Assembly (NCBI RefSeq): GCF_022410465.1
Contig: NZ_JAJSON010000027.1
Span: forward strand, 62,001-126,000
Length of the DNA stretch: 64,000 bases
Source: Christiangramia crocea
GTDB taxonomy: Bacteria > Bacteroidota > Bacteroidia > Flavobacteriales > Flavobacteriaceae
Reading direction: 5' to 3'
Position 1 is the first letter of the stretch. Every line of letters starts with the position of its first letter. Below the pieces are notes generated by a model. That model had not been told where the DNA came from, did no database searches, and was given only the letters and a program-made list of their open reading frames with translations. The position numbers and the translations under genes were made by a program. This document shows, piece by piece, positions 51,726 through 61,375 of the stretch.

Positions 51726-53291
51726 TTATGCTTCTCTACGTTTTTTGAAATACCTCCAGCCAAAGAAGATCACCAGAACTATAAGGAAATATGGAAGAAA
51801 GGAGGTAGGTTCACCGTCACCTTTAACGGTGGTGAAGACCCTGTCCCATCTTATCTTATCAAATCCGCTTGCGTTGGAATCCCAGCTCATCCAGATGAAT
51901 ACGGGTTTTCCCACGATATGATTTTCGGGAACGTATCCCCAGGTACGGCTGTCTTCCGAATTATTACGGTTGTCACCCATCATCCAGTAGTAGTTCTGTT
52001 TGAAGGTATAAGAATCTATGGGTTGCCCGTTAAGGAGTACCTGAGTACCATTCACACTTAGTTTATTATTCATGCCCATTTCTTCACCTTCGTAGGTCTC
52101 GATAATTTCCTTGTAAAAAGGCATGCTCCCCGGAGTGATTTCAACCGTTTTACCTGCTTCGGGGATATAGATAGGCCCAAAATTGTCGTTATTCCAGTTT
52201 CGCTTGCCGTCATTAGGGAAAAGCGATGGATTTTTCACCCCGGCCGAATCAACATATCTTCTTATGGAAGCTACATTAGGATGATTTTTGAAACGTTCAA
52301 AATTCTCTTCAGACAGTGCCCGGATAACAAAGAAATTGTTATTTGGATTATATGAATAGCCATCGGTTATATCATATAACTTGTAAAGGCTTTGCGGGTT
52401 AAAGGGCTGACCTTTTGTTTGACCCACATAGGAAAACTGTGGTTTAGCCCTGTCAGGTAGCTCCAGTTGCTCCCCGTTAATATGAACATAACCATTCACT
52501 ACAGAAAGCGAATCACCGGGTACCCCAACGGCTCTCTTAACGTAATTGGATTTTTTATCGACAGGTTTTTTATAATGCTTCCCCGAACGATCAAAGAACT
52601 TGCGAACGGTGTCTACCGGCCAGTTAAAAACAACAATATCGTTGCGCTCTACATTCTCAAAACCAGGAAACCTGAAATAAGGGATCTGCGGCTTATTCAA
52701 ATAAGATTTCACTCCCAGTCCCGGAATGGTATCGTGGACCATAGGAAAAGCGACGGCTGTTTGAGGAACTCGTGCGCCGTAATGGAATTTGCTCACAAAA
52801 AGGAAATCACCAACCAGTAAAGTCTTTTCCAGTGAGGAAGTAGGTATGGTGAAAGGCTGCATTAAATAAGTATGCACTATGGTTGCCGCGATCACCGCGA
52901 AAAGTATGGAGCTTATCCATTCACCTGCCTCTGTTCTGGGTTTAAGATCACGGTCAACGATATAGGCATCTTTGGTGGCATAATTCACATAGTAGATATA
53001 GAAACCTAGAGTGAGTACGACCAAAAATGTCTCGGTGGTAGAATGTCTCCCGAAACTTCTAATGGTTTCCACCCAGACTACCGGGAAGATGATAAGGTTT
53101 ACTATTGGGATGAACATAAGAAAAACCCACCATTTAGGCCGGTTGATTATCTTCATCAATATTATTGCATTATAAACGGGTACAGCTGCTTCCCAGGCTT
53201 TTCTACCTGCTCTCTGATAAAGTTTCCAGGTTCCGAGAAAATGAATTACCTGAACAAACAGGAAGAATAGAAACCATTCGGTAAATGTCAT
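51726..53291 (-). CDS. lepB: Signal peptidase I, enlarged
   Basis: The protein has 521 residues, far longer than the 180-320 of most signal peptidases. About 110 N-terminal residues form several membrane helices (DUF5684-like), then the anchor helix and the catalytic core. The nucleophile is Ser153 (IPTSSLEKTLLVGDF; Leu replaces the usual Met) and the general base Lys252 (YVKRAVGVPGDSL). Boxes D and E (KRAVGVPGD and MGDNRNNSEDSRTWGYV) are separated by about 200 residues of inserted sequence. A single-pass tail helix (FLPYFLIVLVIFFGWRYF) ends the protein. It removes signal peptides at the inner membrane and lies between dapB and wbqC. Confidence 0.95.
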   Translation of the reverse strand: MTFTEWFLFFLFVQVIHFLGTWKLYQRAGRKAWEAAVPVYNAIILMKIINRPKWWVFLMFIPIVNLIIFPVVWVETIRSFGRHSTTETFLVVLTLGFYIYYVNYATKDAYIVDRDLKPRTEAGEWISSILFAVIAATIVHTYLMQPFTIPTSSLEKTLLVGDFLFVSKFHYGARVPQTAVAFPMVHDTIPGLGVKSYLNKPQIPYFRFPGFENVERNDIVVFNWPVDTVRKFFDRSGKHYKKPVDKKSNYVKRAVGVPGDSLSVVNGYVHINGEQLELPDRAKPQFSYVGQTKGQPFNPQSLYKLYDITDGYSYNPNNNFFVIRALSEENFERFKNHPNVASIRRYVDSAGVKNPSLFPNDGKRNWNNDNFGPIYIPEAGKTVEITPGSMPFYKEIIETYEGEEMGMNNKLSVNGTQVLLNGQPIDSYTFKQNYYWMMGDNRNNSEDSRTWGYVPENHIVGKPVFIWMSWDSNASGFDKIRWDRVFTTVKGDGEPTSFLPYFLIVLVIFFGWRYFKKRREA

Positions 53292-53341
53292 ATTTTATAA
53301 TCTTTACAGTATAAGGCCAGTTTTAGCGCTAAATGTTACAA

Positions 53342-54061
53342 TTAATTTTGAAAAAGATCGGCCAGGACATCCTTCATAGTGAAGATTCCGGTTTTATCTT
53401 TTAAATATTCGGCTGCCACTACCGCGCCAAGGGCAAAGCCCTGTCTTGATTTAGCGGTATGGACAATTTCTATCTTGTCTATTTCTGAATCGTAAGTGAC
53501 TGTGTGGGTGCCCGGTACATCTTCAACTCTTTTAGCATAAACAGGGATTTCATCCTTTTCCGCATCGTCCAGTTGCCAGCCGTTAACCCTAGGATTCTTT
53601 TCAATGATCTGTTCAGCCAGGGTAATGGCAGTTCCACTTGGAGCATCGAGTTTCTGAACGTGATGTATCTCTTCGATCTCTACCGAATAATCTTCCAGGC
53701 CTTTCATCATATTGGCCAGTTTTTGATTGAGTTCAAAAAAAACATTCACCCCAAGACTAAAATTGGAAGCATATATAAAAGCCGTATTATTTTCTTCACA
53801 GACCTTTTTTGCCTTCTCGTAATGATCGAGCCAGCCTGTAGTTCCGCTAACCACGGGAATGCCCTGCTTAAAACAGGTGGTGATATTCTTAAAAGCAGCT
53901 TTTGGAACACTAAAATCGATCGCAATATCAATTTTCGAATTGTCAAGATCATAATTCTCTATGTCTTCCTCAACCTTCAGCACAATCTTATGTCCTCTTT
54001 TTTCAGCAATTTCTTCTATTGCTTTTCCCATCTTTCCGTAACCTAATAGCGCGATTTTCAT
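53342..54061 (-). CDS. dapB: 4-hydroxy-tetrahydrodipicolinate reductase
   Basis: This is an NAD(P)H-dependent enzyme of lysine and meso-diaminopimelate synthesis. The nucleotide-binding motif LGYGKMGKAIEEIAEKRGH opens the protein, the VSGTTGWLDHYEKA segment follows, and the catalytic motif EEIHHVQKLDAPSGTA contains the His-His and Lys. Length 239 is slightly shorter than the proteobacterial enzyme. It supplies the cell-wall diaminopimelate. It starts one base after the DUF5683 gene stop, in the parA-parB-DUF5683-dapB-lepB-wbqC string. Confidence 0.96.
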   Translation of the reverse strand: MKIALLGYGKMGKAIEEIAEKRGHKIVLKVEEDIENYDLDNSKIDIAIDFSVPKAAFKNITTCFKQGIPVVSGTTGWLDHYEKAKKVCEENNTAFIYASNFSLGVNVFFELNQKLANMMKGLEDYSVEIEEIHHVQKLDAPSGTAITLAEQIIEKNPRVNGWQLDDAEKDEIPVYAKRVEDVPGTHTVTYDSEIDKIEIVHTAKSRQGFALGAVVAAEYLKDKTGIFTMKDVLADLFQN

Positions 54062-54062
54062 C

Positions 54063-54635
54063 TTAAAAATTAAAATTTAATGTGAGTCCGTAATTCGTCT
54101 TTCCAGATAAGGCATCAAAATCCATATTCGGCCTTACGGTAAGGTCTTCATCTACGTTGAATTGCCTTAGATGAGCTTCAACATTAGCGTCAACTATATT
54201 CAGTATATAGACTCCAACCGTAACAAGGATGGAGATCTCCTTATTTTTCTGATAGAATTCCTGAGCCCGTATTAGTCCATCTGTGCTTATCCTGCCATTA
54301 AATTCATCGACTCTGCCAGCCAGCCGGTCTTTATAGGCATTTCGGTATCTATCGTACTGTTTGTCGTTTTCCCGGTAGAAATAGATGCCTGTTGCTAAAC
54401 CTCCATAGGCAATAGGAATTTTCCAGTAGCTTCCATTATAGGCCTGTCCCAGACCAGGAAGGATCGCAGAATAAAAAGCAGCTTTTGAGGGCGCCAGAGC
54501 GTTATAGGGTTCATAATCCTTTTCCTGTTCCTCAGCTATCTCTTCGGTTCTTACCGAAAGCGTATCCTCCTGAGCATTGCTAAATGATGCAGAAAGCAGA
54601 AAAAAAAACAGGAAAAAGAGTTGATTATTCTTCAC
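54063..54635 (-). CDS. DUF5683 exported membrane protein
   Basis: The 190-residue protein has a signal peptide (NQLFFLFFFLLSASFSNAQ) and a DUF5683 domain. The domain includes PSKAAFYSAILPGLGQAYNG, the diagnostic Gly/Pro-rich amphipathic turn, then IPIAYGGLATGIYFYRENDK and a helix ILVTVGVYILNIVDANVEAHL. The family is restricted largely to Bacteroidota and its function is unknown; it sits with parAB and dapB in most of these genomes. Its start overlaps the parB end by 11 bases, so the two are coupled. Confidence 0.87.
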   Translation of the reverse strand: MKNNQLFFLFFFLLSASFSNAQEDTLSVRTEEIAEEQEKDYEPYNALAPSKAAFYSAILPGLGQAYNGSYWKIPIAYGGLATGIYFYRENDKQYDRYRNAYKDRLAGRVDEFNGRISTDGLIRAQEFYQKNKEISILVTVGVYILNIVDANVEAHLRQFNVDEDLTVRPNMDFDALSGKTNYGLTLNFNF

Positions 54636-55530
54636 CCTGGATTAATTTTTTAATTCTTTCGAAGTCTTCTTCTGAAGAAAACGGAATAGTTAATTTTCCG
54701 CTACCTTTTTTCGTCACTTTCACATCCACTTTAGTACCAAGATATTCTGAAAATTCCTTGATTCCCTTCTTATAGGTTTTTGGCACTGAAGTTTTCCTGG
54801 CTGTTGCAGACTTTGACTTATCCCCATTATTCAGATCACGAACCAACTGCTCGGTTTCTCTTACAGATAGAGATTTCTGCAGGATTTTTTCATAGATATC
54901 CAGCTGTTTTTGAGTATCATCTATATTGATGAGAGCTCTGCCGTGCCCCATGCTCAAAAAGCCGTCACGCATTCCTGTCTGGATTATCGGATCCAGTTTT
55001 AGAAGCCTTAAATAATTGGCAATGGTAGATCGGTTTTTCCCGATCCTTTCACTTAATTGTTCCTGGGTGAGATTGATCTCATCTAACAAACGCTGATAAG
55101 AAAGAGCGATCTCTATAGGATCCAGATCCTGACGCTGGATATTTTCGACCAGGGCCATTTCAAGTGATTCCTGATCGTTGGCGATCCTGATATAAGCCGG
55201 TATGGTCTCCAGACCTACCAGTTTAGAGGCCCGGTAACGTCTTTCTCCTGATACCAGCTGATATTTGTTAAAATCAAGCTTTCTAACCGTGATTGGCTGT
55301 ATAACTCCCAGTTCACGAATGGAGGAAGCAAGTTCTTTTAGGGATTCTTCGTTAAAACTTGTACGTGGCTGAAACGGATTGACTTCGATGGAAGACATTT
55401 CCAGTTCCACAATATGTCCAACCAGTTTGTCGGCATTTTTATCCTCTGCAGATTTTATATCATTATCCGGATCTTTCAGCAATGCTGAAAGTCCTCTCCC
55501 CAATGCTTGTTTTCTGGTAGCCTTCGCCAT
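54625..55530 (-). CDS. parB: Chromosome-partitioning protein ParB
   Basis: The 301-residue protein is a CTPase-type clamp that loads on parS sites and recruits SMC. The N-terminal RGLSALLKDPDN start, the ParB/Srx core with VNPFQPRTSFNEES and VSGERRYRASKLVG (box II), and the helix-turn-helix LTQEQLSERIGKNRSTIANYLRLL are present. A C-terminal dimerisation part follows (GTKVDVKVTKKGSGKLTIPF). It starts 2 bases after parA. I searched by eye for a canonical TGTTTCACGTGAAACA parS nearby and saw none, so the site lies elsewhere or differs. Confidence 0.95.
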   Translation of the reverse strand: MAKATRKQALGRGLSALLKDPDNDIKSAEDKNADKLVGHIVELEMSSIEVNPFQPRTSFNEESLKELASSIRELGVIQPITVRKLDFNKYQLVSGERRYRASKLVGLETIPAYIRIANDQESLEMALVENIQRQDLDPIEIALSYQRLLDEINLTQEQLSERIGKNRSTIANYLRLLKLDPIIQTGMRDGFLSMGHGRALINIDDTQKQLDIYEKILQKSLSVRETEQLVRDLNNGDKSKSATARKTSVPKTYKKGIKEFSEYLGTKVDVKVTKKGSGKLTIPFSSEEDFERIKKLIQGEE

Positions 55531-55532
55531 TT

Positions 55533-56297
55533 TTACTGGTTTTTCTTTATAATTTCATTTGCCAGACTCAGATAATTGCTGGCTCCTTTGCTTGATGCAT
55601 CATAATTGATAATGCTCTCTCCATAACTGGGTGCTTCACTTAAACGTACATTTCGTTGAATGATTGTTTCAAATACCATCTCGTCAAAATGCTTTTTCAC
55701 CTCTTCAACAACCTGGTTAGATAGCCTTAATCTTGAATCGTACATTGTAAGTAACAATCCTTCGATATCCAGCTTATTGTTATGGATCTTCTGTACACTT
55801 TTAATGGTGTTCAGTAGTTTACCGAGCCCTTCAAGTGCAAAATATTCACACTGGATAGGGATTATAACAGAGTCTGATGCCGTAAGCGCATTCAGTGTTA
55901 GCAGTCCCAAAGAAGGTGCGCAATCTATGAGGATAAAATCATAAAGCTCACGCAGCGGTTCAATCGCCGTCTTAAGCATGGATTCCCTTTTTTCCTGATC
56001 TACAAGCTCTATCTCTATAGCCACCAGATCTATATGTGCAGGGATGATGTCCAGGTTAGGGGAGCTGGTTTTCTGTATAGCATCTTCAGCCTTGATGGAA
56101 TGTTCCAGCAACTGGTAGGTGCCATTTTCGACTTCTTCAACATCTATTCCCAGGCCTGAGGTTGCATTGGCCTGAGGGTCGGCGTCAATCAATAATATCT
56201 TTTTTTCCAGAACCCCTAAAGAAGCTGCAAGGTTCACAGATGTGGTGGTTTTTCCCACGCCTCCCTTTTGGTTGGCAATAGCAATGATTTTACCCAT
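55533..56297 (-). CDS. parA: Chromosome-partitioning ATPase ParA
   Basis: This is a deviant Walker ATPase of 254 residues that works with ParB in segregating the origin region. KGGVGKTTTSVNLAASLG at residues 10-27 has the signature Lys, Walker B is in ILIDCAPSLGLLTLNAL, and the DADPQANATSGLG motif (Walker A') is also intact. It is first in the operon leading to lepB and wbqC. Upstream, on the minus strand, a TATTTTTA box (near TAnnTTTG) lies in an AT-rich gap, but no exact promoter match was found. Confidence 0.96.
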   Translation of the reverse strand: MGKIIAIANQKGGVGKTTTSVNLAASLGVLEKKILLIDADPQANATSGLGIDVEEVENGTYQLLEHSIKAEDAIQKTSSPNLDIIPAHIDLVAIEIELVDQEKRESMLKTAIEPLRELYDFILIDCAPSLGLLTLNALTASDSVIIPIQCEYFALEGLGKLLNTIKSVQKIHNNKLDIEGLLLTMYDSRLRLSNQVVEEVKKHFDEMVFETIIQRNVRLSEAPSYGESIINYDASSKGASNYLSLANEIIKKNQ

Positions 56298-56372
56298 TAA
56301 TTGTGTACAATTTTTGAAAGGTAAAAATACAATTTATTATAGGTTTAGAAAATGAAATTGTTAACAGCTTCT

Positions 56373-56408
56373 AAATAAAAAACCCGGCCAAATCTTAATA
56401 AAACCGGG
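56373..56408 (-). terminator. Rho-independent terminator after the SDR gene
   Basis: On the minus strand CCCGG (56408-56404) pairs with CCGGG (56387-56383) across a 16-base A/T-rich loop and is followed by TTTTTTATTT. It lies 64 bases after the SDR stop. The remainder of 56298-56471 is AT-rich with no gene. Confidence 0.7.
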
Positions 56409-56471
56409 CATTTCTCTAATTTTTAAAAAAAATTTGGGATTTTTTGTTGAAAACTGGTGCGTTGAGAAGAC

Positions 56472-57353
56472 CTATTTATCCTTTTTGGCCTTGATCATAT
56501 TCTCCAGCATATCCCACATTTCCTCAGGAACGGCTTCCAGTAAATTGAACTGTCCGGCACCTTTTAACCATTCTCCACCATCAATAGTAATAACTTCTCC
56601 ATTTACATAAGCTGAAAAATCTGAAACAAGATATGCGGCAAGATTTGCCAGTTCCTGATGGTCTCCAACACGTTTTAGAGGCACCTTTTTAGCAAGATCG
56701 AATTTCTCTTTAAGATCTCCCGGTAAAAGCCTGTCCCATGCACCTTTGGTAGGGAATGGGCCGGGAGCTATAGCGTTGGATCTTATTCCGTATTTTGCCC
56801 ACTCCACGGCAAGAGATCTTGTCATTGCAAGCACACCGGCTTTCGCAGTTGCGCTTGGAACCACATAGGCTGAACCTGTCCAGGCATAAGTGGTCACAAT
56901 ATTTAGTACTGTCTTATTTTCTTCTTTTTTGTCTATCCAGTGTTTACCCAGAGCAAGCGTACAGTTCTTGCTTCCTTTTAGCACGATATCGATGATAGTG
57001 TCAAAAGCATTAGCGCTGATTCTCTCTGTTGGAGAGATGAAGTTTCCGGCAGCGTTGTTCAGCAGAATATCGACAGAACCAAACTCATCGATCACCGCAT
57101 CACGCATAGCTTCGACCTGATCATAATTTCTTACATCGCACTGAACGGCAAAACACTTACCTCCGGTCTCCTCTTCAAGTTCTTTAGCGGTATTTTGAAG
57201 CTTTTCGAGATTTCTTGAAGTGATCGCCACTTTGGCTCCCAGTTCCAGGAAATATCTGGTCATCGATTTTCCGAGTCCGCTACCCCCTCCGGTAACGATG
57301 ATATTCTTCCCTTCAAGGGCATCATCACGAAGCATTTTTTTCTTTAAGTCCAT
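56472..57353 (-). CDS. SDR oxidoreductase, 2,4-dienoyl-CoA reductase-like
   Basis: The 293-residue short-chain dehydrogenase/reductase has the NADP-binding motif IIVTGGGSGLGKSMT and the NNAAG motif (LLNNAAGNF). The usual active-site Tyr-x3-Lys reads S-A-T-A-K (VPSATAKAGVLAMTRSLAVEW), so the Tyr is replaced while the Lys stays. This is the pattern of 2,4-dienoyl-CoA reductases, which reduce polyunsaturated enoyl-CoA in beta-oxidation and do not use the Tyr. The C-terminal IRSNAIAPGPFPTKGAWDRL also fits. It lies downstream of the methylmalonyl-CoA mutase genes (106-base gap), another fatty/propionyl-CoA step. Confidence 0.88.
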   Translation of the reverse strand: MDLKKKMLRDDALEGKNIIVTGGGSGLGKSMTRYFLELGAKVAITSRNLEKLQNTAKELEEETGGKCFAVQCDVRNYDQVEAMRDAVIDEFGSVDILLNNAAGNFISPTERISANAFDTIIDIVLKGSKNCTLALGKHWIDKKEENKTVLNIVTTYAWTGSAYVVPSATAKAGVLAMTRSLAVEWAKYGIRSNAIAPGPFPTKGAWDRLLPGDLKEKFDLAKKVPLKRVGDHQELANLAAYLVSDFSAYVNGEVITIDGGEWLKGAGQFNLLEAVPEEMWDMLENMIKAKKDK

Positions 57354-57459
57354 ATTTTCAGTGTCAGAGTATTATTAATTTATTGAGCAATCATTCCGAG
57401 CTAAGCCGGGAAATCCTTTCGCTGAAGCTATAAGCTCTGAGAAACAAGCTTTAAGCCAT

Positions 57460-59592
57460 TTATTCGTCTATCAAAATTTCCAGCAATTGAATGGCCGCGT
57501 CACTTATCTTGGTCCCGGGACCAAACACAGCCACAGCTCCTGCATCAAAAAGGAACTGATAATCCTGTGATGGGATCACTCCTCCCACGATCACCATGAT
57601 ATCCTCTCTTCCCAGTTTCTTTAGTTCTTCTATTACCTGTGGAACCAGTGTTTTATGTCCCGCAGCCAGGGAGGAAACTCCCAGGATATGCACATCATTT
57701 TCAACGGCCTGTTGCGCAGCCTCAGCCGGAGTCTGGAAAAGCGGACCAATATCCACATCGAAACCAAGATCGGCATAACCCGTAGCAACCACTTTGGCGC
57801 CGCGGTCATGGCCATCCTGTCCCATTTTAGCGATCATGATCCTGGGCCGGCGGCCTTCCATTTCGGCAAATTTATCAGCCAGTTCCCTGGCTTTATTAAA
57901 TGAGCTGTTATCTTTCATTTCTTTTGAATATACTCCGCTAAAGGATTGAATTTTTGCCTTGTACCTTCCATATACATCCTCCAAAGAATCACTTATCTCA
58001 CCCAGACTTGCTCTTTCTCTGGCGGCTTCAACAGCCAGAGCCAGTAAATTAGCATTTTCTTCTTTAGCAGCCTTTCTTAGTTTTTCCAGAGTCTGCTGGA
58101 CTTTTTCCTCATTCCTTTCGGCTCTTATTTTTTCAAGTCTGGCAATCTGCTGTTTTCTCACGGTTTGGTTATCCACTTCAAGTGTAACCAGCTCATCTTC
58201 TTTGTCCAGTCGGTATTTATTCACCCCAACGATCACATCGGTCTCGCTATCTATTCTTGCCTGTTTTCTGGCTGCAGCCTCCTCAATTCTCATTTTTGGA
58301 ATTCCGGCTTCTATAGCTTTCGTCATTCCTCCAAGCCCTTCAACTTCTTCTATAAGTTTCCAGGCTTTTTCAGCGATCTGTTCCGTTAATTTCTCCACAT
58401 AAAAACTTCCTGCCCATGGATCGACAGTTTTGATGATATTAGTTTCCTGCTGAAGGTATAATTGTGTATTTCTCGCGATCCTTGCTGAAAAGTCTGTAGG
58501 TAGAGCAATGGCTTCATCCAGCGCATTGGTATGTAGGCTCTGGGTTCCGCCAAAAGCAGCCGCTGCAGCTTCTATACAGGTTCTCGCAACGTTATTGAAA
58601 GGATCCTGTTCAGTTAAACTCCAGCCGCTGGTCTGGGAATGAGTTCTTAAGGAAAGGGATTTAGGATTTTTAGGGTTGAACTGCTTTACCAGCTTTGCCC
58701 ACAACATTCTGCCAGCCCGCATTTTTGCGATCTCCATAAAATGATTCATTCCAATTGCCCAGAAAAACGAAAGCCTGGGAGCGAAACTATCGATATCCAT
58801 TCCTGCCTCCAGACCTTTTCTGATGTATTCAAGTCCGTCTGCCAGAGTATAGGCCAGTTCAATATCACAGGTAGCACCGGCTTCCTGCATATGATACCCG
58901 GAAATGCTTATACTATTGAATTTAGGCATATTTTGAGAGGTATACTCGAATATGTCTGAAATGATCTTCATCGAAGGAGTGGGAGGGTAGATGTAGGTGT
59001 TCCGCACCATAAATTCCTTTAGAATATCATTTTGAATGGTCCCGGAAAGCTGTTCAGGTTTTACGCCCTGTTCTTCGGCTGCTACTATGTAAAATGCCAT
59101 GATTGGAAGTACGGCTCCGTTCATGGTCATGGAAACCGACATCTTATCCAGCGGGATCTGATCGAAAAGGATCTTCATGTCCTCAACGGAATCTATGGCA
59201 ACTCCGGCCTTTCCCACATCTCCAACAACACGATCATGATCTGAATCATAACCTCTGTGAGTTGGAAGGTCAAAAGCCACAGAAAGCCCTTTCTGACCTG
59301 CAGCCAGATTTCTTCTGTAAAATGCGTTGCTTTCTTCGGCTGTTGAAAATCCTGCATACTGGCGAATGGTCCATGGCCTGCTAACATACATTGTACTATA
59401 TGGTCCGCGTAGATAAGGTGGGATGCCAGCAGCGAAATTCAAATGTTCAGCTTCTGAAATATCTTCCTTGGAATATGAGGTTTTGATCTCAATTTCCTCG
59501 GGTGTGATAAAGGTCTCCTTTTTGGACTCAGGAACCTGGGTTACCAGATCCTTATCGTCAAGGCTAATATTTTGAAGATCTTTGCGTTGCAT
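57460..59592 (-). CDS. mutB: Methylmalonyl-CoA mutase large subunit
   Basis: The enzyme is an adenosylcobalamin-dependent isomerase that converts (R)-methylmalonyl-CoA to succinyl-CoA (and the reverse). It has 710 residues. The substrate barrel opens with [19 protein letters not shown], includes [17 protein letters not shown], and has [19 protein letters not shown]. The C-terminal cobalamin domain carries the DxHxxG base-off motif in [21 protein letters not shown] and the [20 protein letters not shown] segment. It pairs with the small subunit upstream (11-base gap) and joins propionate/odd-chain lipid metabolism with the TCA cycle. A 106-base gap, including a degenerate ATTCCGAGC repeat near 57391, lies before the SDR gene. 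Confidence 0.96.
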   Translation of the reverse strand: MQRKDLQNISLDDKDLVTQVPESKKETFITPEEIEIKTSYSKEDISEAEHLNFAAGIPPYLRGPYSTMYVSRPWTIRQYAGFSTAEESNAFYRRNLAAGQKGLSVAFDLPTHRGYDSDHDRVVGDVGKAGVAIDSVEDMKILFDQIPLDKMSVSMTMNGAVLPIMAFYIVAAEEQGVKPEQLSGTIQNDILKEFMVRNTYIYPPTPSMKIISDIFEYTSQNMPKFNSISISGYHMQEAGATCDIELAYTLADGLEYIRKGLEAGMDIDSFAPRLSFFWAIGMNHFMEIAKMRAGRMLWAKLVKQFNPKNPKSLSLRTHSQTSGWSLTEQDPFNNVARTCIEAAAAAFGGTQSLHTNALDEAIALPTDFSARIARNTQLYLQQETNIIKTVDPWAGSFYVEKLTEQIAEKAWKLIEEVEGLGGMTKAIEAGIPKMRIEEAAARKQARIDSETDVIVGVNKYRLDKEDELVTLEVDNQTVRKQQIARLEKIRAERNEEKVQQTLEKLRKAAKEENANLLALAVEAARERASLGEISDSLEDVYGRYKAKIQSFSGVYSKEMKDNSSFNKARELADKFAEMEGRRPRIMIAKMGQDGHDRGAKVVATGYADLGFDVDIGPLFQTPAEAAQQAVENDVHILGVSSLAAGHKTLVPQVIEELKKLGREDIMVIVGGVIPSQDYQFLFDAGAVAVFGPGTKISDAAIQLLEILIDE

Positions 59593-59603
59593 AAATCTTA
59601 GTT

Positions 59604-61001
59604 TTATTGGGTTGGCTGGCTTTGCTTTTCTTCTTCAAGTCGTTCCTTTTCAGTCTCTTCACTCAGCCTTCTTTCAAGTATAGGTTCAATCAAAGTCTTT
59701 CTCGGGTTTTTTTTCAGAAATGGATAGAGTTCGATATCATCCTGCATCCTGTCCTGGGGATTCTCAAATTTATTGGTCCCGATAAGTACAAGTTCTCCAT
59801 TATCGAATTTTTCCTGTTCGGCAGAAGCACTTTCCTTTATTTTCCTCTGAATCACCCCAGCTTTTAATTCTTTCAGGAAGCCTCCGCCTTTTTCGATTTC
59901 CTTAAAAATTTCAAGAGCCTGTTCAGCCAGCTGCCTGGTGATGGATTCTATATAATAAGTTCCTTCAGCAACATTACCCACTTTATCCAGGTAACTCTCA
60001 TTTCTCATGATAAGCAGCTGGTTCCTGGCGATACGGTCTCCAAATTCATTATCCTTATGATAGATAGCATCGTAAGGCATGTTACAAATGGCATCGGCAC
60101 CACCCAGAATTGCGCTCATACTTTCGGTAGTTGTACGCAACATATTCACATTGAAATCATAAAGGGTCTTGGTCCTTCTGGTTGGTAATGCCAGTACGTG
60201 GCAATTTATACTGAACCCAAATTCCTTTGAGATGGTGGTATACAGCCAGCGCAGAGCTCTGATCTTGGAGATCTCGAAGAAATAATCCGGTCCCACCGAA
60301 ACCTGGAACTGAAATTTGAAATCTTTCCTTCTTTTTTCAGGCAGGTCTGAAAAATGATTCAGGTATTCCGTAAGATGGGCCATAGAATAGGCGAGTTGTT
60401 GCGGAATGTTCGCTCCTGCATTCTGATACAATGACAGGTTGATACTTATTACAGATTCAAAATTTTTGGAACTCTGAACGATCTGTTCCAATTGGGAATG
60501 ATCAGATTTCAGGTTATCGAACCAGTTTCCTGTCCTTGCCAGTTTTCCTATGATATCTGTTTGCAGATATACTTTATAAGCTTTTCCTGAAAGAAAATCG
60601 TCAAGTTTTATTACATAATCTGCATCAAGGAACTGAAGCTCCAGATAGATCTCAATATCTTCCTGAAGATTATTCAGTAGTTCTTCGAAAACGATTTCTT
60701 TAGAAGGTAAAATAAACCAGATCGCTTCTGTCCCTCTCTGAAGTTTCTCCCTGGCCTTCCTATTGGCATCTCCTGCTGAGGTTACATAGACCTTCTCACA
60801 AATATGCCAGTGGGCGGGATTAGAGACTTTAAGCGTTTCTTCAACATCCTCTGTTGAATAAAAAGGTTTTATATCAATGCCGTGAAGTGTTTTGGTTACC
60901 AGCTTTTCGTTATAGTCGGCACCCTTCAGATCGGCCTGGATCTTCTGTTTCCATTGTTTTGCAGAAACTTCTTCAAATTCCTGAAATAACAATTGTTTCA
61001 T
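59604..61001 (-). CDS. mutA: Methylmalonyl-CoA mutase small subunit, without cobalamin domain
   Basis: The 465-residue protein is homologous to the barrel domain of the large subunit. It has the opening [53 protein letters not shown] and [18 protein letters not shown]. It ends at about residue 460 with no DxHxxG cobalamin motif, so it is shorter than the roughly 600-residue small subunits known elsewhere. The role is a non-catalytic structural partner of the large subunit. It is cotranscribed with mutB downstream and with the FtsB-like gene and udk upstream (38-base gap). Confidence 0.93.
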   Translation of the reverse strand: MKQLLFQEFEEVSAKQWKQKIQADLKGADYNEKLVTKTLHGIDIKPFYSTEDVEETLKVSNPAHWHICEKVYVTSAGDANRKAREKLQRGTEAIWFILPSKEIVFEELLNNLQEDIEIYLELQFLDADYVIKLDDFLSGKAYKVYLQTDIIGKLARTGNWFDNLKSDHSQLEQIVQSSKNFESVISINLSLYQNAGANIPQQLAYSMAHLTEYLNHFSDLPEKRRKDFKFQFQVSVGPDYFFEISKIRALRWLYTTISKEFGFSINCHVLALPTRRTKTLYDFNVNMLRTTTESMSAILGGADAICNMPYDAIYHKDNEFGDRIARNQLLIMRNESYLDKVGNVAEGTYYIESITRQLAEQALEIFKEIEKGGGFLKELKAGVIQRKIKESASAEQEKFDNGELVLIGTNKFENPQDRMQDDIELYPFLKKNPRKTLIEPILERRLSEETEKERLEEEKQSQPTQ

Positions 61002-61038
61002 TATCTAGTTGATTTTGATTGGAAGGAATCGTGAAAGA

Positions 61039-61353
61039 TTAATCTACGGTATCATATTCTATGATGTAAATATCCTCATTGGCTCTCTTCATATAGTATT
61101 TCTGCCTGGCGAACTTTTCGAGTTCAACAGAGTCCTGAAGATTTTCAATCACCGCTTTATCTTTCGCAATTTCGTTTTGATAATATTTTCTATTGTCCTG
61201 TAATTCATTTATTTCCTGGTCGAGCTCATGGTGTATGAACCATGAATTAGTGTCCAGGAAGATCATCCATCCGGCGAACACAAGACTTATCAGCACATAT
61301 TTATTGCTGATAAACCTGAACCAGGGCTTTTTACGCAGGTCTTTAAACTTCAT
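61039..61353 (-). CDS. Septum-formation initiator family protein (DivIC/FtsB-like)
   Basis: The 104-residue single-pass protein has a short basic cytoplasmic N-terminus (KFKDLRKKPWFRF), a membrane helix (YVLISLVFAGWMIFLDTNSW) and a coiled coil (ELQDNRKYYQNEIAKDKAVI). It ends in the DivIC/FtsB motif LEKFARQKYYMKRANEDIYI. Such proteins bridge FtsL and FtsQ in the divisome. A TAATTTTG -7 box (minus, 61368-61375) overlapping the udk stop codon may give it its own promoter. Location between udk and mutAB is conserved in relatives as far as I recall. Confidence 0.88.
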   Translation of the reverse strand: MKFKDLRKKPWFRFISNKYVLISLVFAGWMIFLDTNSWFIHHELDQEINELQDNRKYYQNEIAKDKAVIENLQDSVELEKFARQKYYMKRANEDIYIIEYDTVD

Positions 61354-61367
61354 ACGCTTTAAAGATA

Positions 61368-61375
61368 CAAAATTA
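61368..61375 (-). promoter_or_regulatory. Putative -7 box (TAATTTTG) for the DivIC/FtsB-like gene
   Basis: It is an exact TAnnTTTG match on the minus strand, 14 bases before the start codon and across the udk stop. No -33 box is evident. Confidence 0.35.

Noticed and set aside
54625-56297. parS site near parAB
   Set aside because: No TGTTTCACGTGAAACA-like palindrome with tolerable mismatches was seen in the surrounding sequence.
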